Below the pieces are notes generated by a model that had not been told where the DNA came from, did not search any database, and was given only the letters and a program-made list of their open reading frames with translations. A program made the translations under genes and the position numbers. Shown here piece by piece: positions 47,482 through 60,174 of a stretch of DNA of 64,000 nt. The DNA comes from Nelumbo lutea. Taxonomy: Eukaryota; Streptophyta; Magnoliopsida; Proteales; Nelumbonaceae. Each line of letters opens with the position of its first letter. Within the stretch, counting starts at the first letter, position 1. Location of the stretch: NCBI GenBank assembly GCA_022828595.1, contig JAKGHH010000003.1, positions 18,042,934 to 18,106,933 of the forward strand. Reading direction: 5' to 3'.

Positions 47482-49409
47482 TGTGAAAGAATGGTAGGAT
47501 CCATCTAATGGACGCCATAAAGGTTGCGGAATGGGTGGGCGAATTTCAAAAATTTTCCTACCTTCTCCCAACTGGGAATCATATTCCCTAAATTTAGAAT
47601 ACAATATTCAAGGATCCTACTTGAACCATAATCAAACCAGATCTGTACCAAAAGATAAATGAGAGGAATATACCTGATCCGGAGAAGCAGTATCTCCCAA
47701 AGTTGGTATTCACGCCCAAAGAATGCTCCAAGATCCGTTCCTACTGAAGATGACACAGTTGTGGATGGAACAGAACCAGCAGGGTGCGTCCTACACACTA
47801 GATCCTTCACAAGAATCCTCTGGAAGTACTAAACACTGAATCCTTTCAGTCTTTCTTCCAAGACTGATGTCAAGAACATATTTCTTGACTTTCTTCTCTG
47901 CAAAGATCTAATCTTGCAATGGCAGATGGCGGCGGTAGGAGGAGATCTCAAAAACAAAAAGGCTGAACTGCTTTTTCTATTTTTCTGGAGAGTATGAAAT
48001 CAGTTCTGATCTCAATTCGCAGGAAATATCCTATACCTCTTCAAGGTGGTTCGAAATCTCCTCCTTTCTTCTTGATTAAGAAACCTCCTTTTTAGGAGTT
48101 ATCCCAATCCAAATCAGTATTTGGATAGGGGATAATCTTAATCCTTTCTGCAGATAGAGTTAGCTTACTCCTAATCTTATCAGGAGGTTACCAGATTCAA
48201 ATCTAATTTGAATTTGGTCTCTAAGAGTGGATAAGGCTAAAAGGCCCAATCCTTTTACTAACTTTAATCTCAAATTCGCCCCAGGGATGGGTGATCATAT
48301 CAGCCCACCTCGAAATGGGCTTTTGGCCCATTAAGTGTTCAGTGTCTAATTACTTTCCAATCTGCTGCCCAGTTGGGCTTCTTTGTATGGCGTGGGACCC
48401 AAGCATTGATTTACACACCAGCCAAATGGGTTTGGCCCAGCCTTTAATACAAGGCCCAGCCAAATTCACTGAAAAACTCAATGAACCCCTTGAGTCCATC
48501 ATATGGACCCTATGGGCCCAACACTTACATTAAGTGGTCCCTGGGCCAAGCCATCTTATAAAAACCCAGGGACTGTGGGCAGGTGCAAGATTAGCCCATC
48601 AGGTATTATCCTCAATGGTCTTACACTTAACCTCTCAGCCCTTAATGATCAAGCACTGCCCGACAAGAGAGGACCTCTCCCTCGGCTGCAAGGAACAGTG
48701 CCGCACTCTCCTCTCACATGGATCCCGGGAATTAAAACCATTTGCAAACAATTCAAAACCGTACATATATATATAAATATATTAATTTTGCAAAACAAAA
48801 TTCCAACGATTGAAATCAACTGCCGGCAGTTTGGTTTCCATCAGAGAGAGTGCATTCCTGATCATTACCCTTTGTCCGACAAAGTGGCTGATTCTGTCAC
48901 TATGATCACCCACTCAGATGAATTCTCAAACTGCCCCAACATACCCAGGTTTTGATCCCCGCTAAGGATCTCACTGATTGGCATATCAAAGGCAGCCTGA
49001 TCCAACACCTAGTGAAATGTCATAATCGAGTCTAGGGGTCAGGTGTAACTTTCCAGTTTTGCCCATCTATCTCCAAGGTCCAGTGCAATACTGGAAATCT
49101 GGTCCGGTTCAAGGATTCAAGTAATCCCATATTGCATGTGCCTCGGGTCTTACCCTGATGGCTGAGACAGGCCATCCCAACACTTGGTGGCACACCAGTA
49201 TCAGCCTTGGCAGGATAAATCTCCCCAGACTTATCCAACGGCTGTGAACACTTAAAACTAACATGAGTCTCTATAAATGTCCAATTTTAGGGTTTCACAC
49301 AGAATTAAACCAAACAACATGAATCAAACATGCACTTTATTTATTTCCACTAAATAACAAAAGTACATCACATCAGATTGAAGCTAAGGGCATACAAAAC
49401 TGTCTAACA
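47482..49409 (-). repeat. 3' LTR of the copia element
   Basis: On minus it starts TGTTAGACAG just after a purine tract (AAGTGCAAGTGGGAGC) and ends CTTTCACA: 1928 bases, long for a copia LTR. The plus frames 48291-48955 and the minus frame 47505-47810 lie inside it and have no domain. Confidence 0.7.
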
Positions 49410-51941
49410 GCTCCCACTTGCACTTAGGTCCAATCTGGTACAAGCCGGAGTCCCATACTTTCCACGTGTTTCTCTACCAACGATCTCCCGCAGTACATGG
49501 TACTTTCTCTCGATGTGCTTCGACTTTGAGTGAGCCCGAGGCTCTTTAGCCTGGGCGATCGCTCCATTGTTGTCACACAACAACGGGATGGGAGATGTGC
49601 TGGATGGAATCGCTCCCAATTCGTGTATGAACTTCTTCATCCACACGGCTTCCTAGGCAGCTTCACTTGCGGCAATGTACTCGGCCTCGGTTGTGGAGTC
49701 TGCAGTGGACCCCTGTTTGCTGCTTTTCCAGCAAACAGCACACGATCCTATCGTGAAAACATACCCAGATGTAGACTTTCTATCATTTGGATCCGACTGG
49801 AAATCGGCATCGGTATACCCTAGAACTTGCAGTGAACTACCATCGAATACCAGACAAAACTCTTTTGTCCTTCGAAGGTATTTGAGTATGTTCTTCACAA
49901 CAGTCCAATGCTCCTGCCCTGGGTTTGCCTGGAATCTGCTTACCACACTCACCGCCTGAGCAATGTCAGGGCGAGTGCACAGCATGGCATACATGATGCT
50001 CCCTACGGCTGAGGCATAGGGAACGTCTCTCATGCTCTCAATCTCCTCAGAAGTCTTGGGAGACATCTTCTTGGAGAGAGTGACTCCGTGCCTGAAAGGA
50101 ACGTTTCCTTTCTTGGAGTTCTCCATGCTGTACCTCTTGACAATTTTGTCAATGTAAGCAGCCTGGGATAATCCAATTATCCGCTTCGATCTATCTCTAT
50201 AGAGTCGAAGACCCAGTATGTATGAAGCTTCTCCAAGATCTTTCATGGAGAACTGCTGTGATAGCCATACCTTGACCGAAGTCAACATTCCTACATCATT
50301 CCCAATGAGTAAGATATCATCCACGTACAACACCAAAAAGGTGATCTTATCCCCACTGGACTTCCTGTAAACACAGGGCTCATCCGGATTCTGCTCAAAG
50401 TCAAACGTTTTGACTGCAGAATCAAAACGGATGTTCCAACTCCTAGAAGCCTGCTTAAGTCCATATATGGATCTATTAAGTTTACATACCATGTGTTCCT
50501 GACCAGCAGCAATGAAGCCTTGCGGCTGCTGCATGTAGATATCTTCACTAAGATCTCCATTCAGGAACGCGGTTTTGACATCCATTTGCCAAATCTCATA
50601 GTCATGGTACGCTGCTACAGCTAGCAGGATCCTAATGGATTTAAGCATGGCCACGGGCGAAAAGGTTTTCTCATAGTCGATGCCTTCTTTCTGAGTATAC
50701 CCTTTCGCCACCAAGCGAGCTTTAAAGGTCTCAATCCTGCCATCGGGGCCCTTCTTCCTCTTGTAGATCCATTTGCAACCAATTGCTTTTACCCCGGGGG
50801 GCGGATCCACTAGAGTCCAGACTCCATTGGTCTCCATTGAGTCCATTTCAGCTCTCATGGCCTCCACCCACTTCTGGGAGTCTATGTCTAACATAGCTTC
50901 CGCGTAAGTCACGGGATCCTCTTCACTATTCAAGGTTTCCACCAGGTAACTATCCTAGTCATAACCATATCGGACTGGTGGTCTGGATACCCGGGTGGTT
51001 CTTCTAGGTTGGTCATTACCTGGAATTTGTGGGACATCTCCCACTGCTCCTGAGCTTTCCTCATCAAGAACTATTTCCTGACGATGGGTGTCCAGGATGT
51101 AATCGGATTCTAAGAACTGGGCGTTTCGACTGCAGAACACTTTCTGCTCACTCGGGTCATAGAATAGATAACCCACCGAATCCTTTGGGTAGCCTATAAA
51201 CAGGCAATGACTGGTTTTAGATTCCAACTTGTCCGCACTTGTTCTTTTAACGTGTGCAGGACTACCCCAAATCTTCAAGTGTCTTACACTTGGCTTCCTT
51301 CCGGTCCAAAGTTCATATGGAGTTTTAGGAACTGATTTGGTTGGAACCCGATTCAGCACGTAGATAGAAGTCTCTAATGCGTATCCCCAAAAGGATGTGG
51401 GTAATTGTGAGCGTACGAGAAGTGACCGGACCATGTCCAACAAGGTCCTATTCCTCCTCTCTGAAACACCGTGAGTTGAGGTGTAGCAGGAGGAGCTAAT
51501 TGTGACACTATCCCATTGGCCTTTAAGTAGTCCCTGAATTCGTCAGAGAGATACTCACCACCTCGATCTGATCGAAGGGCCTTAATTTCTCTCCCTAACT
51601 ACTTCTCGACTTCCTGTCTGAACTCTTTGAACTTTTCAAATGAATCAGACTTATGTCTCATTAGGTACACGTAACCATATCGTGAAAAATCATCTGTAAA
51701 GGTGATGAAGTACACGTGTTGATTCCGTGTCCTAACACTCAGGGGACCACATACATCAGTATGTATTAGGTCAAGTGTGCCTTTAGATCTTTCAGGCTTA
51801 CCGTCAAATGGCCGCTTAGACATCTTACCTTGAAGGCAAGGTTCACAAGTGGGAAGATTTTCTACAGTTAGAAAATCCAAAGGACCATCCTTTACCAACC
51901 ATGTGATTCGGTCAATACCGATATGGCCAAGTCGGAATTCA
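49410..51941 (-). pseudogene. copia pol (integrase, reverse transcriptase, RNase H), broken
   Basis: Order on minus: GAG-pre-integrase CEPCLQGKMSKRPF; integrase core starting DLIHTDVCGPLS with TDDFSRYGYVYL; a stop/frameshift gap at about 51444-51598; integrase C-terminal part [21 protein letters not shown] (49653-50942) with GCKWIYKRKKGPDG, AFLNGDLSEDIYMQQPQGF and catalytic YVDDILLIGND; RNase H with YTDADFQSDPNDRKSTSGY and STTEAEYIAASEA. A stop near 49652 interrupts RNase H, which continues to about 49415. The RT frame of 429 codons is intact. Confidence 0.92.
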
Positions 51942-54900
51942 GAGGCAAAGACACGAGCTCGGATGAGGTAGGGGCTGCCCCGGCTCTCTCCGTTCCTTTC
52001 CCCCTCGCGTCGGAACTCCTGGCGGTCCCCTTACCCAGAGGCTTCAAGCTCCCACCTCTGGACAAGTACGACGGGTCCTTGGACCCCAACGACCATGTTG
52101 ACGCCTTTCAGTCGCAAATGCACCTCGCCAGGGCCAGCGAATCGTGCATGTGCGTGGCCTTTACCACCACCCTCAGGGGGGTAGCCCGCACTTGGTACAG
52201 GAACCTGGCCCCCGGGTCGATAAAGTGCTGGGCCCAGTTCGTGCAAGTCTTCACCACACACTTCGTCACCAGCCGACGGTGCCCCAGAACAGAGGAAAGC
52301 ATCTTCGGAGTGGTCCAAAAAGAAGGAGAATCTATTCGGGGCTACATCAATCGGTTCAACGAAGCATGCTTGCAGATACCGCGGTTGGACCCCGTAGTGC
52401 AGCTCGCGGCGGCCAAAAGAGGGGTGACGCACAAAGAATTCAAATGGCACATGGTGGCCAACCAGCCCGCGACCGTGGCCGAATTCCTCAAACTCACGGA
52501 TAAGTTCATGAGGACAGAGGAAGAAATCAACCAACGAACCAAAGGCGGGAACGAGAAAAGAAAGAGAGAAGGCGAGCTCTCCCACCCGGTGAATAGAAAA
52601 AACCCGACCCGGGAGCCAAAGCCGAACCAGTCCTTCCGGGCCCCTTTAGCAGTTCGGAAGGACTACACGCCGTTAAACACGAGGCGGACAGAGATCTTAA
52701 TGACGATCAAAGACGCTCCATACGTTAAGTGGCCACCTCGCCTAAAAGGAAATCCGAACGAGAGAAACAAGAATTTGTATTGTAGTTTCCATAGAGACCA
52801 TGGTCATAGCATCGAACAGTGTAATAACCTCCGGGATGAGATAGAGGGACTCATCCGTCGCGGATACTTGAGAAACTTTGTACGGCACAGCAATAACAAT
52901 AAAGCATGTCGGCAAAGGGAGCATGAAAAGGATGCCCCCGAGTCTAGCAACAGACCTACCGAACCGTTGCAGAAGCAGCCTCCGGAAGAGAGGCCAGTTC
53001 GGGGAACCATCCATGTAATAGTGGGAGGTTCGGTGGTAGCGGGGTGTACCTCGGCAGTAGCCCAGACTTCAGTTCGCGAAGCGGCCCTCGAAGAACGGAA
53101 CCCCCCAAAGAGACCAAAGACCGAAGAACCAATCTTTTTCACGGAGGACGACGCGCGAGGAGTCCACTACCCCCATGATGATGCGCTTGTCATTAAGCTA
53201 AGGATCAACGACTTCGAGGTTAGGCGCGTACTCGTAGATTCGGGCAGCTCAGCGGACATTCTCTTCAAATCAGCATTTGACCAGCTGCAGTTAAAGAGGA
53301 GCGAGCTGAAGCCCGCGAACACTCCCCTGGTAGGTTTCAGCGGAGAGGAAGTCAGGCCCCTCGGAAAAGTAACTGTCCCTGTGGAAGTCGGCACATGGCC
53401 TTGTGCGGTCAGACTCAACCATGATTTCCTAGTAGTCACGACCCCCTCCCCATACAATGCCATAATAGGGCAGCCGATCACGCATATCCTACGGGCGGCG
53501 GTCTCCACCTACTATTTGGCCATGAAGTTCCCTACGAACTTCGGTATAGGGGTAGCGCGGGGCAACCAGCTCGAGTCCCGAAAGTGCTACGTTGCCGCCC
53601 TGAAAGGAAAAACCAAGGCGGCCGACGACCTCGAACTGGAGTGGCCGGCGGAGCAAGGTGAGGAGCGAGCTTCACCCACGGAGGAAACAGTAGCAATCCC
53701 GACTTCAGCTACGGACCCAGCTCGCACACTAAGCATCGGAGCTTCCATCGAAGACCCCCTACGAGCCGAACTGGTGAGTTTTTTACTTCAAAATTTAGAT
53801 ATTTTTGCCTGGTCTGCGGCCGACATGCCCGGCATTAGCCCCGGACTGATAACTCACAAACTTAATACTGACCCTGTAGTCAGACCCGTTAGACAAAAGA
53901 AACGCAACTTAGCCCCAGAACGTTGGAGAGCGGTCGACGAGGAGGTCGAGAAGCTCCTCGCAGCAAACTTCATAAGGGAAGTCCACTACCCGAGCTAGGT
54001 GGCTAACCCGGTGTTGGTAAAAAAGGCAAGCGGCAAGTGGCGCATGTGCGTCGACTATACCGATCTGAACCGAGCTTGCCCGAAAGATTGCTTCCCCCTC
54101 CCCAGAATTGACCGCCTAGTGGATGCGACCTCGGGAAACGAGTTGCTAAGCTTCCTGGACACCAACTCGGGCTACAACCAAGTTAGGATGGACCCATCCG
54201 ATGAGGAAAAAACCAGCTTCATAACCGAGTTCGGCCTGTATTGCTACAAAGTCATGCCCTTCGGACTAAAAAATGTCGGGGCAACTTTCCAAAGACTCGC
54301 AAATAAGCTATTTCGGCCCCTGATTGGTACGAAGATAGAGTGCTATGTAGACGACATGGTCGTCAAGACTCAGTTTTCACAAGAGTTAATACAAGACTTA
54401 GATTCTGTTTTCCAAATCCTGCGTCAGTTTAGCATGAAGTTGAATCCAAACAAGTGTGTCTTCGGCGTCACCTCGGGCAAGTTCCTAGGCTACATTGTCA
54501 ATCAACGCGGTATTGAGGCCAACCCAGACAAAATAAAAGCCATTCTAGATATGAAACCACCTCGGAAAGTAAAAGAGGTTCAGAGGCTAAACGGCCGCAT
54601 AGCCGCTCTAAGCCGCTTCTTGTCCAAATCAGCAGACCGCTGCCTACCCTTCTTCAAGGCAGTCAAAGGCAAAGGGTTCGAGTGGACCCAGGACTGCCAG
54701 CTCGCGTTCGACGAACTAAAAGTTTACCTCACTAGTGTGCCAACCTTAGCCCGGCCCGAGGTGGGCGAGGTCTTAGAACTGTACCTCTCGGCGAGCGACG
54801 AGGCGGTCAGTTCGGTACTATTAAAGGAAACAGACCGGGTCCAACGACCCATATATTATGTTAGTAAAATTCTACAGAGAGCAGAGGCAAGGTACCCGGA

Positions 54901-55998
54901 GATAGAAAAACTAGCATACGCCCTAGTAATAGCAGCTCGTAAACTCCGCCCGTACTTCCAGGCTCACACCGTCATCGTCCTAACTAACAAACCTCTTAGA
55001 CAAGTTTTACTCAAACCCGAAGTCTCCGGTCGACTGACGAAATGGGCCATCGAACTCAGCGAGTACGACCTCCAGTACAAACCGAGAACCGCTATCAAGG
55101 CCCAAGCTTTGGCAGATTTTATTGCCGAGTGCACTTTCAGCCACGAAGCCCCACAGGTCGAGCCTGAGGTCCCCAGTTGCGGCGAACCCGGAGCTCCTGA
55201 GCCCATGGAGTCTGAACCCCGTGAAGTAGCAGCCAGTGTGGCATCTCTCCTGGTCAGGCGAAGAGCGAATTGGGATGAGGAGCCCTGGATCCTTCACGTG
55301 GATGGTTCCTCAAACCGGCAAGGCAGCGGAGCTGGAATAGTCTTGTGCGGCCCGAGCGGCACAAAAGTAGAATATGCACTACGCTTTGAGTTCGCGGCAT
55401 CCAACAACGAGGCATAGTACGAAGCACTGATCGCCGGGCTGGACCTAGCGCGAAAGGTTAAGGCAAAACACTTGGTCATCTGCAGCGATTCTCAGCTCGG
55501 GGTAAACCAAGTTATCGGCGAATACGAAGCACGCGATCTCTCCATGATCGCATATTTAGCCAAAGTAAAATAAGCCCTGCTCAACTTTCGATCGCACATC
55601 ATCAGGAAAATCCCGAGGTCAGAAAACACTAAGGCCGACGCCCTGTCCCGGTTAGCCAGTACGAGTCACAACAATGTGAGAACTGTGTACATAGAGGACT
55701 TACCTCACCCTAGTATTCTCGGGGGGACAGAGGAGGTCGCTCCCGTCTTAGAAGCAGAGCCGATCTGGATCGATCCACTCGCGAGCTTCCTGATAGACGG
55801 AACCCTCCCTGCAGAACGCAATGCGGCCAAGAGGGTGCAGCGCCAGGCGGCCAAATACGTCATAATAGACGAACGGTTATACCGACGGTCGTACACGCTC
55901 CCCTATTTGCGGTGCCTGCGACCTACCGAAGCCGAATTCGTACTCCGCGACACTCATGAAGGCCTGTGCGGCGAACACTTGGGGGGTAGAACACTCGC
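51942..55998 (+). pseudogene. gag-pol of gypsy 2 (Tat-like), truncated at both ends
   Basis: Nearly one open frame, cut by three stops: TAG at 53996-53998 (where gypsy 1 has Trp TGG), TAG at 55415-55417 (Glu in gypsy 1) and TAA at 55571-55573. Gag: FKLPPLDKYDGSLDPNDHVD, ARTWYRNLAPGS and the zinc-knuckle-like CSFHRDHGHSIEQC. Protease: VLVDSGSSADILF. RT: GKWRMCVDYTDLNRACPKDC and YVDDMVVKT. RNase H: ILHVDGSSNRQGSGAGIVL. Integrase: only the start of the zinc module (THEGLCGEHLGG) before the sequence breaks off near 55998. The first few codons of the apparent 691-codon frame (51923-51941) are copia antisense sequence, not gag. This copy is less decayed than gypsy 1. Confidence 0.92.
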
Positions 55999-56578
55999 AC
56001 AAAGCAACTTGATTTGCCCCATTTGATTGTAGTATGTGAGGTTTAGCACTAAGGTGCCCCTATTTTGCTTTCTACAAAGATGATTTGATCTTTATACCAA
56101 ATAATAAGGGTGAGGGTGCTCAGTTGTATTGGGTGTCAAGAATCTCCATATGGGCAGACAAGCAGAGGAAACCTGAAATTGTTCTCTTAGTGGTGTTGAT
56201 GCTATACCCTTGGGATGGTGATTTTTCATTAATCTGCCGTTTGCAGCCTGTTGGAAGTTGATACAGCCACCATAATCTATCCAAAAAAATGTACCTTTGG
56301 TGACCACAATTTGGGATTTATCTATGCATTTTCTTTTTGATTTTCGACATGCATTTTCAGATGGCCTTTATTATTGGTCTAGAAGCTTGGCTTTGTGTTG
56401 TGGCTGGTCTGATGCATTAAGCTCATGTCTTGTATCATTGCATTGATGGCATTCTTGTTCTTTCAACTTGCAATAGATCACTTCCTCTTATAAGTGTTGT
56501 TGGGTAATCAAACCATTTTACTCTACTTTCTCTAATTTCATCAATCATTGGAGTTATTCTTAGGATCTTTCAAATGAC
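55999..56578. other. Intergenic DNA after the gypsy 2 break
   Basis: The homology to gypsy 1 stops inside the integrase zinc module at about 55998. No LTR or integrase core follows. Nothing recognised. Confidence 0.5.
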
Positions 56579-56581
56579 TTA

Positions 56582-57128
56582 GGCCATGTTTAGTTCGTTG
56601 CTCTGGGTCTCAATTTTTTTTTTTTTAATTCTTGCTCATTTTGAGAAAAAATGAGCAAGAATGAATCACATTAGAGTCTTTGCTTACAATTTTCTTGTCA
56701 TGGGCCTCATTCTTTTCGAATGAAAAATCAGCCCATAGCACAAAAATTGAGGTAGTTTGCAGCATGAAGAATAATCATGCCCCATATTACTCATTTTCAT
56801 TATTTAAACAAACTATATGCCAAACTGCCAGTGGTCATAAACCGCTGGCCTAGGCTTATAAAACTACCACCATAAATGTTTATTGGCAGATTGCCATGGA
56901 AACTTATGCCAACAAGCATTGGCCTGCAATTTTGGAGACCTAGGCTGACAGTTTATGACCGCTAACACAGCTCTTTTTTAATGAAAATGAACAACGCAAG
57001 GCACTTTCCAGTTTGAAAATAAATAATTTTTAGGAAAAAATGTGTTCGGTTCATAGCAATATTTTCTTATTTTAAAATTTCATCTTGGATAAAAATAAAA
57101 AAGAATGAGAGTTGAACCAAACATGACC
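56582..57128. repeat. Tourist-type MITE with TTA target duplication
   Basis: 547 bases with ends GGCCATGTTTAGTTCG and 'gttgaaccaaacatgacc' as TIR, flanked by TTA on both sides (56579-56581 and 57129-57131). A nested inverted pair ('gtcataaaccgctggcctag' near 56834 and 'gacagtttatgacc' near 56949) suggests another insertion inside. Confidence 0.8.
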
Positions 57129-57131
57129 TTA

Positions 57132-58711
57132 ATTTTTGATCAAATCTTTTTTAGTTTTTTCCACTCATCCGTATACATTTCTGCACTTTTTTTTTTTTGG
57201 AAAATATTGTTTCTTAACAACTCAACACTGTACTACATAATATACACAACCTTAAATCTGTCTTGGGTGACATCCTCGTCAATGTCTCCCTTATTTATAA
57301 ATTATTGGACCAAGTTACTAAAAAGTGTGGCATTGAATTATCTCTTAGTCTCAAATCCCTCCATTTTTTACTAATTTGTGTCCAAACAAAATCTAAGGTA
57401 CTAAAAATATGTTTCTATATGTAATAAGGTATTACGGAGTTTATATAGATGTATAGCAATGAATTGTCTGAAATTAGTAGATTTATCTGCAACAGCCAGA
57501 TCAAAGAAAATGTCTCAAGGTCAAGGTCAGGGATGTTCCACAAAGGAATAACAACTGAGCATCTCATGGATTGAGATGGTGAAAAGAACAAGAGATCCTG
57601 TAGATATATTTTCGTACGGATCCTTCATCATATGCAGTTTCCAGATGCATCATAGAACGGGTCAAAGAAAGTCGGGCCTAGTGTTTTGGGCCCAAACCTG
57701 AATCCACGGGTTTAAAACATGTGCTACCCGCCCATAAACAGATCTAGTGGAGAGTGGGGGTGTGGGGACTACTGTTTTACCCACAGCGAACCGAAGAAAC
57801 CCACTGGGTTAGTCGGTTTTGCTTTCCTTGGGCGTAGCGGTGTGAAACCGTGAATCGCGTAGGCTTTATTCAACTTTTAATATGAATCTCAAAGACACGA
57901 TTTGAGCAGGCAGTGACAGAAGGCAAGCTTTCTTCATTCCTGGTGGATTCCAGGCGTCCTCCTCTTATTGTGGTTGAGATTTGAGAAGCTCAACTCATTC
58001 CAAACCCCAAAGCCAAGTCCGATTGATGTTGAGAGCCGAAGCTGGTAAGGACTTTCGTCTTTAAGTTAAGCTCAACTCCCATGAATCGGTCCAGTCCAAC
58101 AAAAAGAGAAACCGTCTTTTATGGTGTTGGAATTGGATTGAGCGACTGTTGACTGTTGGTGGAAAAGTGGAGGAGTTGAGCTAAACAACTGTCTGTGGAG
58201 TGTTGATAGAAAAGCGAAGGTTGTGGTTAGTACAATTGTTGTTTCAACCCGAAACGTTATGGGTTGATCAATGTAAATTATCCATAGAACTATCAGTTTA
58301 GGCTGTTGATAGTTACAACTTACAACATATATACCTTAAAAAATGCTTGTGATGGTTAATCAATTATGATTCATATCAATGACAGAGAAATGGTTTCTAA
58401 AGCCTCAATGAATTCATTTATAACAGCTTATTAAGCCAAGTAAAAAGAACACATTGACTCGGGATCATTCCAGTAATGGCTAAGTAACAGAGATCTTCTT
58501 GGCTTCCATAAGATGGAAGCAGCAGTAATTTTTAACTAACTAATGTTCACAGGTAAGAAACAACATAAAGCACGACTAATAGCGATAAACGGAATAGGGG
58601 GGGGGGGGGGTAAGAAAAGAAATACAAAAAAATTTAAAGAATCAAACATTCTACATCAAATCTCAATTCTAAGTGATCCAGTGCAAGCCGTGCTAAATCC
58701 ATGCTTCTCTT
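57132..58711. other. Intergenic DNA and UGD 3' side
   Basis: No gene seen. 57715-57745 has 'gcccataaacagatcta', one end of a hAT MITE like that at 33752. A run of 14 G lies at 58597-58610. The last few hundred bases probably carry the 3' UTR of the dehydrogenase gene. Confidence 0.5.
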
Positions 58712-60154
58712 CTAAGCTACAGCAGGCATGTCCTTGAGCCATGGATCCAAGGGCTTCCCTATGGAGTACACGATGAAACCAATCTCCCTCAACTTCTCCG
58801 CATTCACGATGTTCCTACCGTCGAATACAAACGCGGGTTTCCGCATGTTATCATATATCCTCTGGTAATCAAGTGTCTTAAACTCATTCCACTCCGTCAG
58901 AATGCAGACACCGTGGGCATCCTTGGTTGCCTCGTATGCATCCCAAACAACACTCACTTGCTTCACTGCAGTGGGGCTCAGTGGCTGGAGGTGAAGTGGG
59001 TGATCCCAGTCAAACTTGTTCATTGAGAGGTCCCTCTGGATCTGCTCCTCACTGACCTGAGGATCATAGATGCTCAACCGGGCCTTGTCCCCCAAGAGCC
59101 CTTTGCACACATCGATGGCGGGGGTCTCCCTTGTGTCACCTGTGTCCTTCTTGAATGCAAACCCCAGAACAGCAATCTTCTTACCTGAGACTGTGTTGAA
59201 CATGGAAGAGACAACCCGGTTGACAAAACGGTTCTTCTGGTAGTCATTCACCTTGATGACCTGTTTCCAGTAGTTTGCTACCTCAGGGAGGCCATTGCAT
59301 TCACAGATGTAGACCAGGTTCAGTATGTCCTTCTGGAAGCAGGACCCTCCAAAGCCAACACTGGCATTCAGGAACTTGGGCCCAATCCTAGAGTCCATAC
59401 CAACAGCATGGGACACCTGGGTAACGTCTGCACCAGTTGCCTCACACAGTGCTGACATGGCATTGACAGAGGAGATCCTCTGGGCCAGGAAAGCATTGGC
59501 AGCAAGCTTGGAAAGCTCCGCTGACCACAGGTTGGTAGCTAGGATTCGGTCTTCAGGCACCCAATGGGCATATACATCCTTCAATGCTTGGATTGCTTTC
59601 TGTCCATCAGGAGTCTCCCGGCCTCCAATGAGCACCCTATCAGGCTTGAGGAGGTCTTGGATGGCAGTCCCCTCAGCAAGGAACTCTGGGTTTGAGAGAA
59701 TTTGGAAGTTGATACCCTTGCTGTTGTGGATCAGAATCTTCTCAATTGCCTCAGCTGTTTTTACTGGGACTGTTGATTTCTCAACTACAATCTTGTTGGA
59801 TTTTGATACATCAGCTATCATGCGTGCCGCACTCTCCCAGTAGGTCAGATCAGCGGCTTTGCCTGCTCCGAGTCCTCGAGTTTTGGTTGGGGTGTTGACA
59901 GAGACAAAAATAATATCTGCCTCGCTTACATGCTTCTCTACATCAGTACTGAAGAAAAGGTTCTTTCCTCTGCACTGCTTCACCACGTCTTCCAGGCCTG
60001 GCTCAAAGATGGGGAGCTGATCGCTATTCCAAGCATTGATACGAGTAATGGATATATCCACAACGGCCACTTCAATAGAAGTGCACTTGAGTGCTATCAC
60101 AGCCATGGTAGGTCCACCGACATACCCAGCTCCAATGCAACAGATCTTCACCAT
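58712..60154 (-). CDS. UGD: UDP-glucose 6-dehydrogenase
   Basis: 480 residues from the ATG at 60152-60154 to TAG at 58712-58714, the usual plant length, with no intron in the coding part. It oxidises UDP-glucose with two NAD+ to UDP-glucuronate, the precursor of cell-wall pectin and hemicellulose sugars, in the cytosol. Visible: the NAD-binding GAGYVGG (8-14), [20 protein letters not shown] (87-106), NPEFLAEG (155-162) with E161, a lysine in SKLAANAF (K216), and the catalytic [10 protein letters not shown] with C272 and D276. The UDP-binding C-terminal domain has [15 protein letters not shown]. All key residues are present, so an active enzyme is expected. An in-frame TTG two codons upstream is not the start. 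Plants carry several paralogues; which one this is cannot be said. Confidence 0.97.
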   Translation of the reverse strand: MVKICCIGAGYVGGPTMAVIALKCTSIEVAVVDISITRINAWNSDQLPIFEPGLEDVVKQCRGKNLFFSTDVEKHVSEADIIFVSVNTPTKTRGLGAGKAADLTYWESAARMIADVSKSNKIVVEKSTVPVKTAEAIEKILIHNSKGINFQILSNPEFLAEGTAIQDLLKPDRVLIGGRETPDGQKAIQALKDVYAHWVPEDRILATNLWSAELSKLAANAFLAQRISSVNAMSALCEATGADVTQVSHAVGMDSRIGPKFLNASVGFGGSCFQKDILNLVYICECNGLPEVANYWKQVIKVNDYQKNRFVNRVVSSMFNTVSGKKIAVLGFAFKKDTGDTRETPAIDVCKGLLGDKARLSIYDPQVSEEQIQRDLSMNKFDWDHPLHLQPLSPTAVKQVSVVWDAYEATKDAHGVCILTEWNEFKTLDYQRIYDNMRKPAFVFDGRNIVNAEKLREIGFIVYSIGKPLDPWLKDMPAVA

Positions 60155-60174
60155 TTTCAATTTTAATCAATAAC

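Larger units (their letters stand above)
47482..51941 (-). mobile_element. Ty1/copia element, 5' part missing, inserted antisense
   Basis: Contains a 3' LTR (47482-49409), a purine-rich priming tract, and RNase H, RT and integrase domains in copia order on minus. It ends at 51941 inside the GAG-pre-integrase region (RLGHIGIDRI is still readable). The protease, gag and 5' LTR are absent. The LTR's left edge (TGTGAAAG on plus) lies directly after ATGCC of the gypsy LTR, a candidate target site whose partner is lost. Confidence 0.85.

Noticed and set aside
48291..48955. Plus frames of 80 and 150 codons
   Set aside because: They lie inside the copia 3' LTR in antisense and have no domain.
59325..59843. 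172-codon plus frame opposite UGD
   Set aside because: A shadow of the conserved UGD coding strand, with no independent support.
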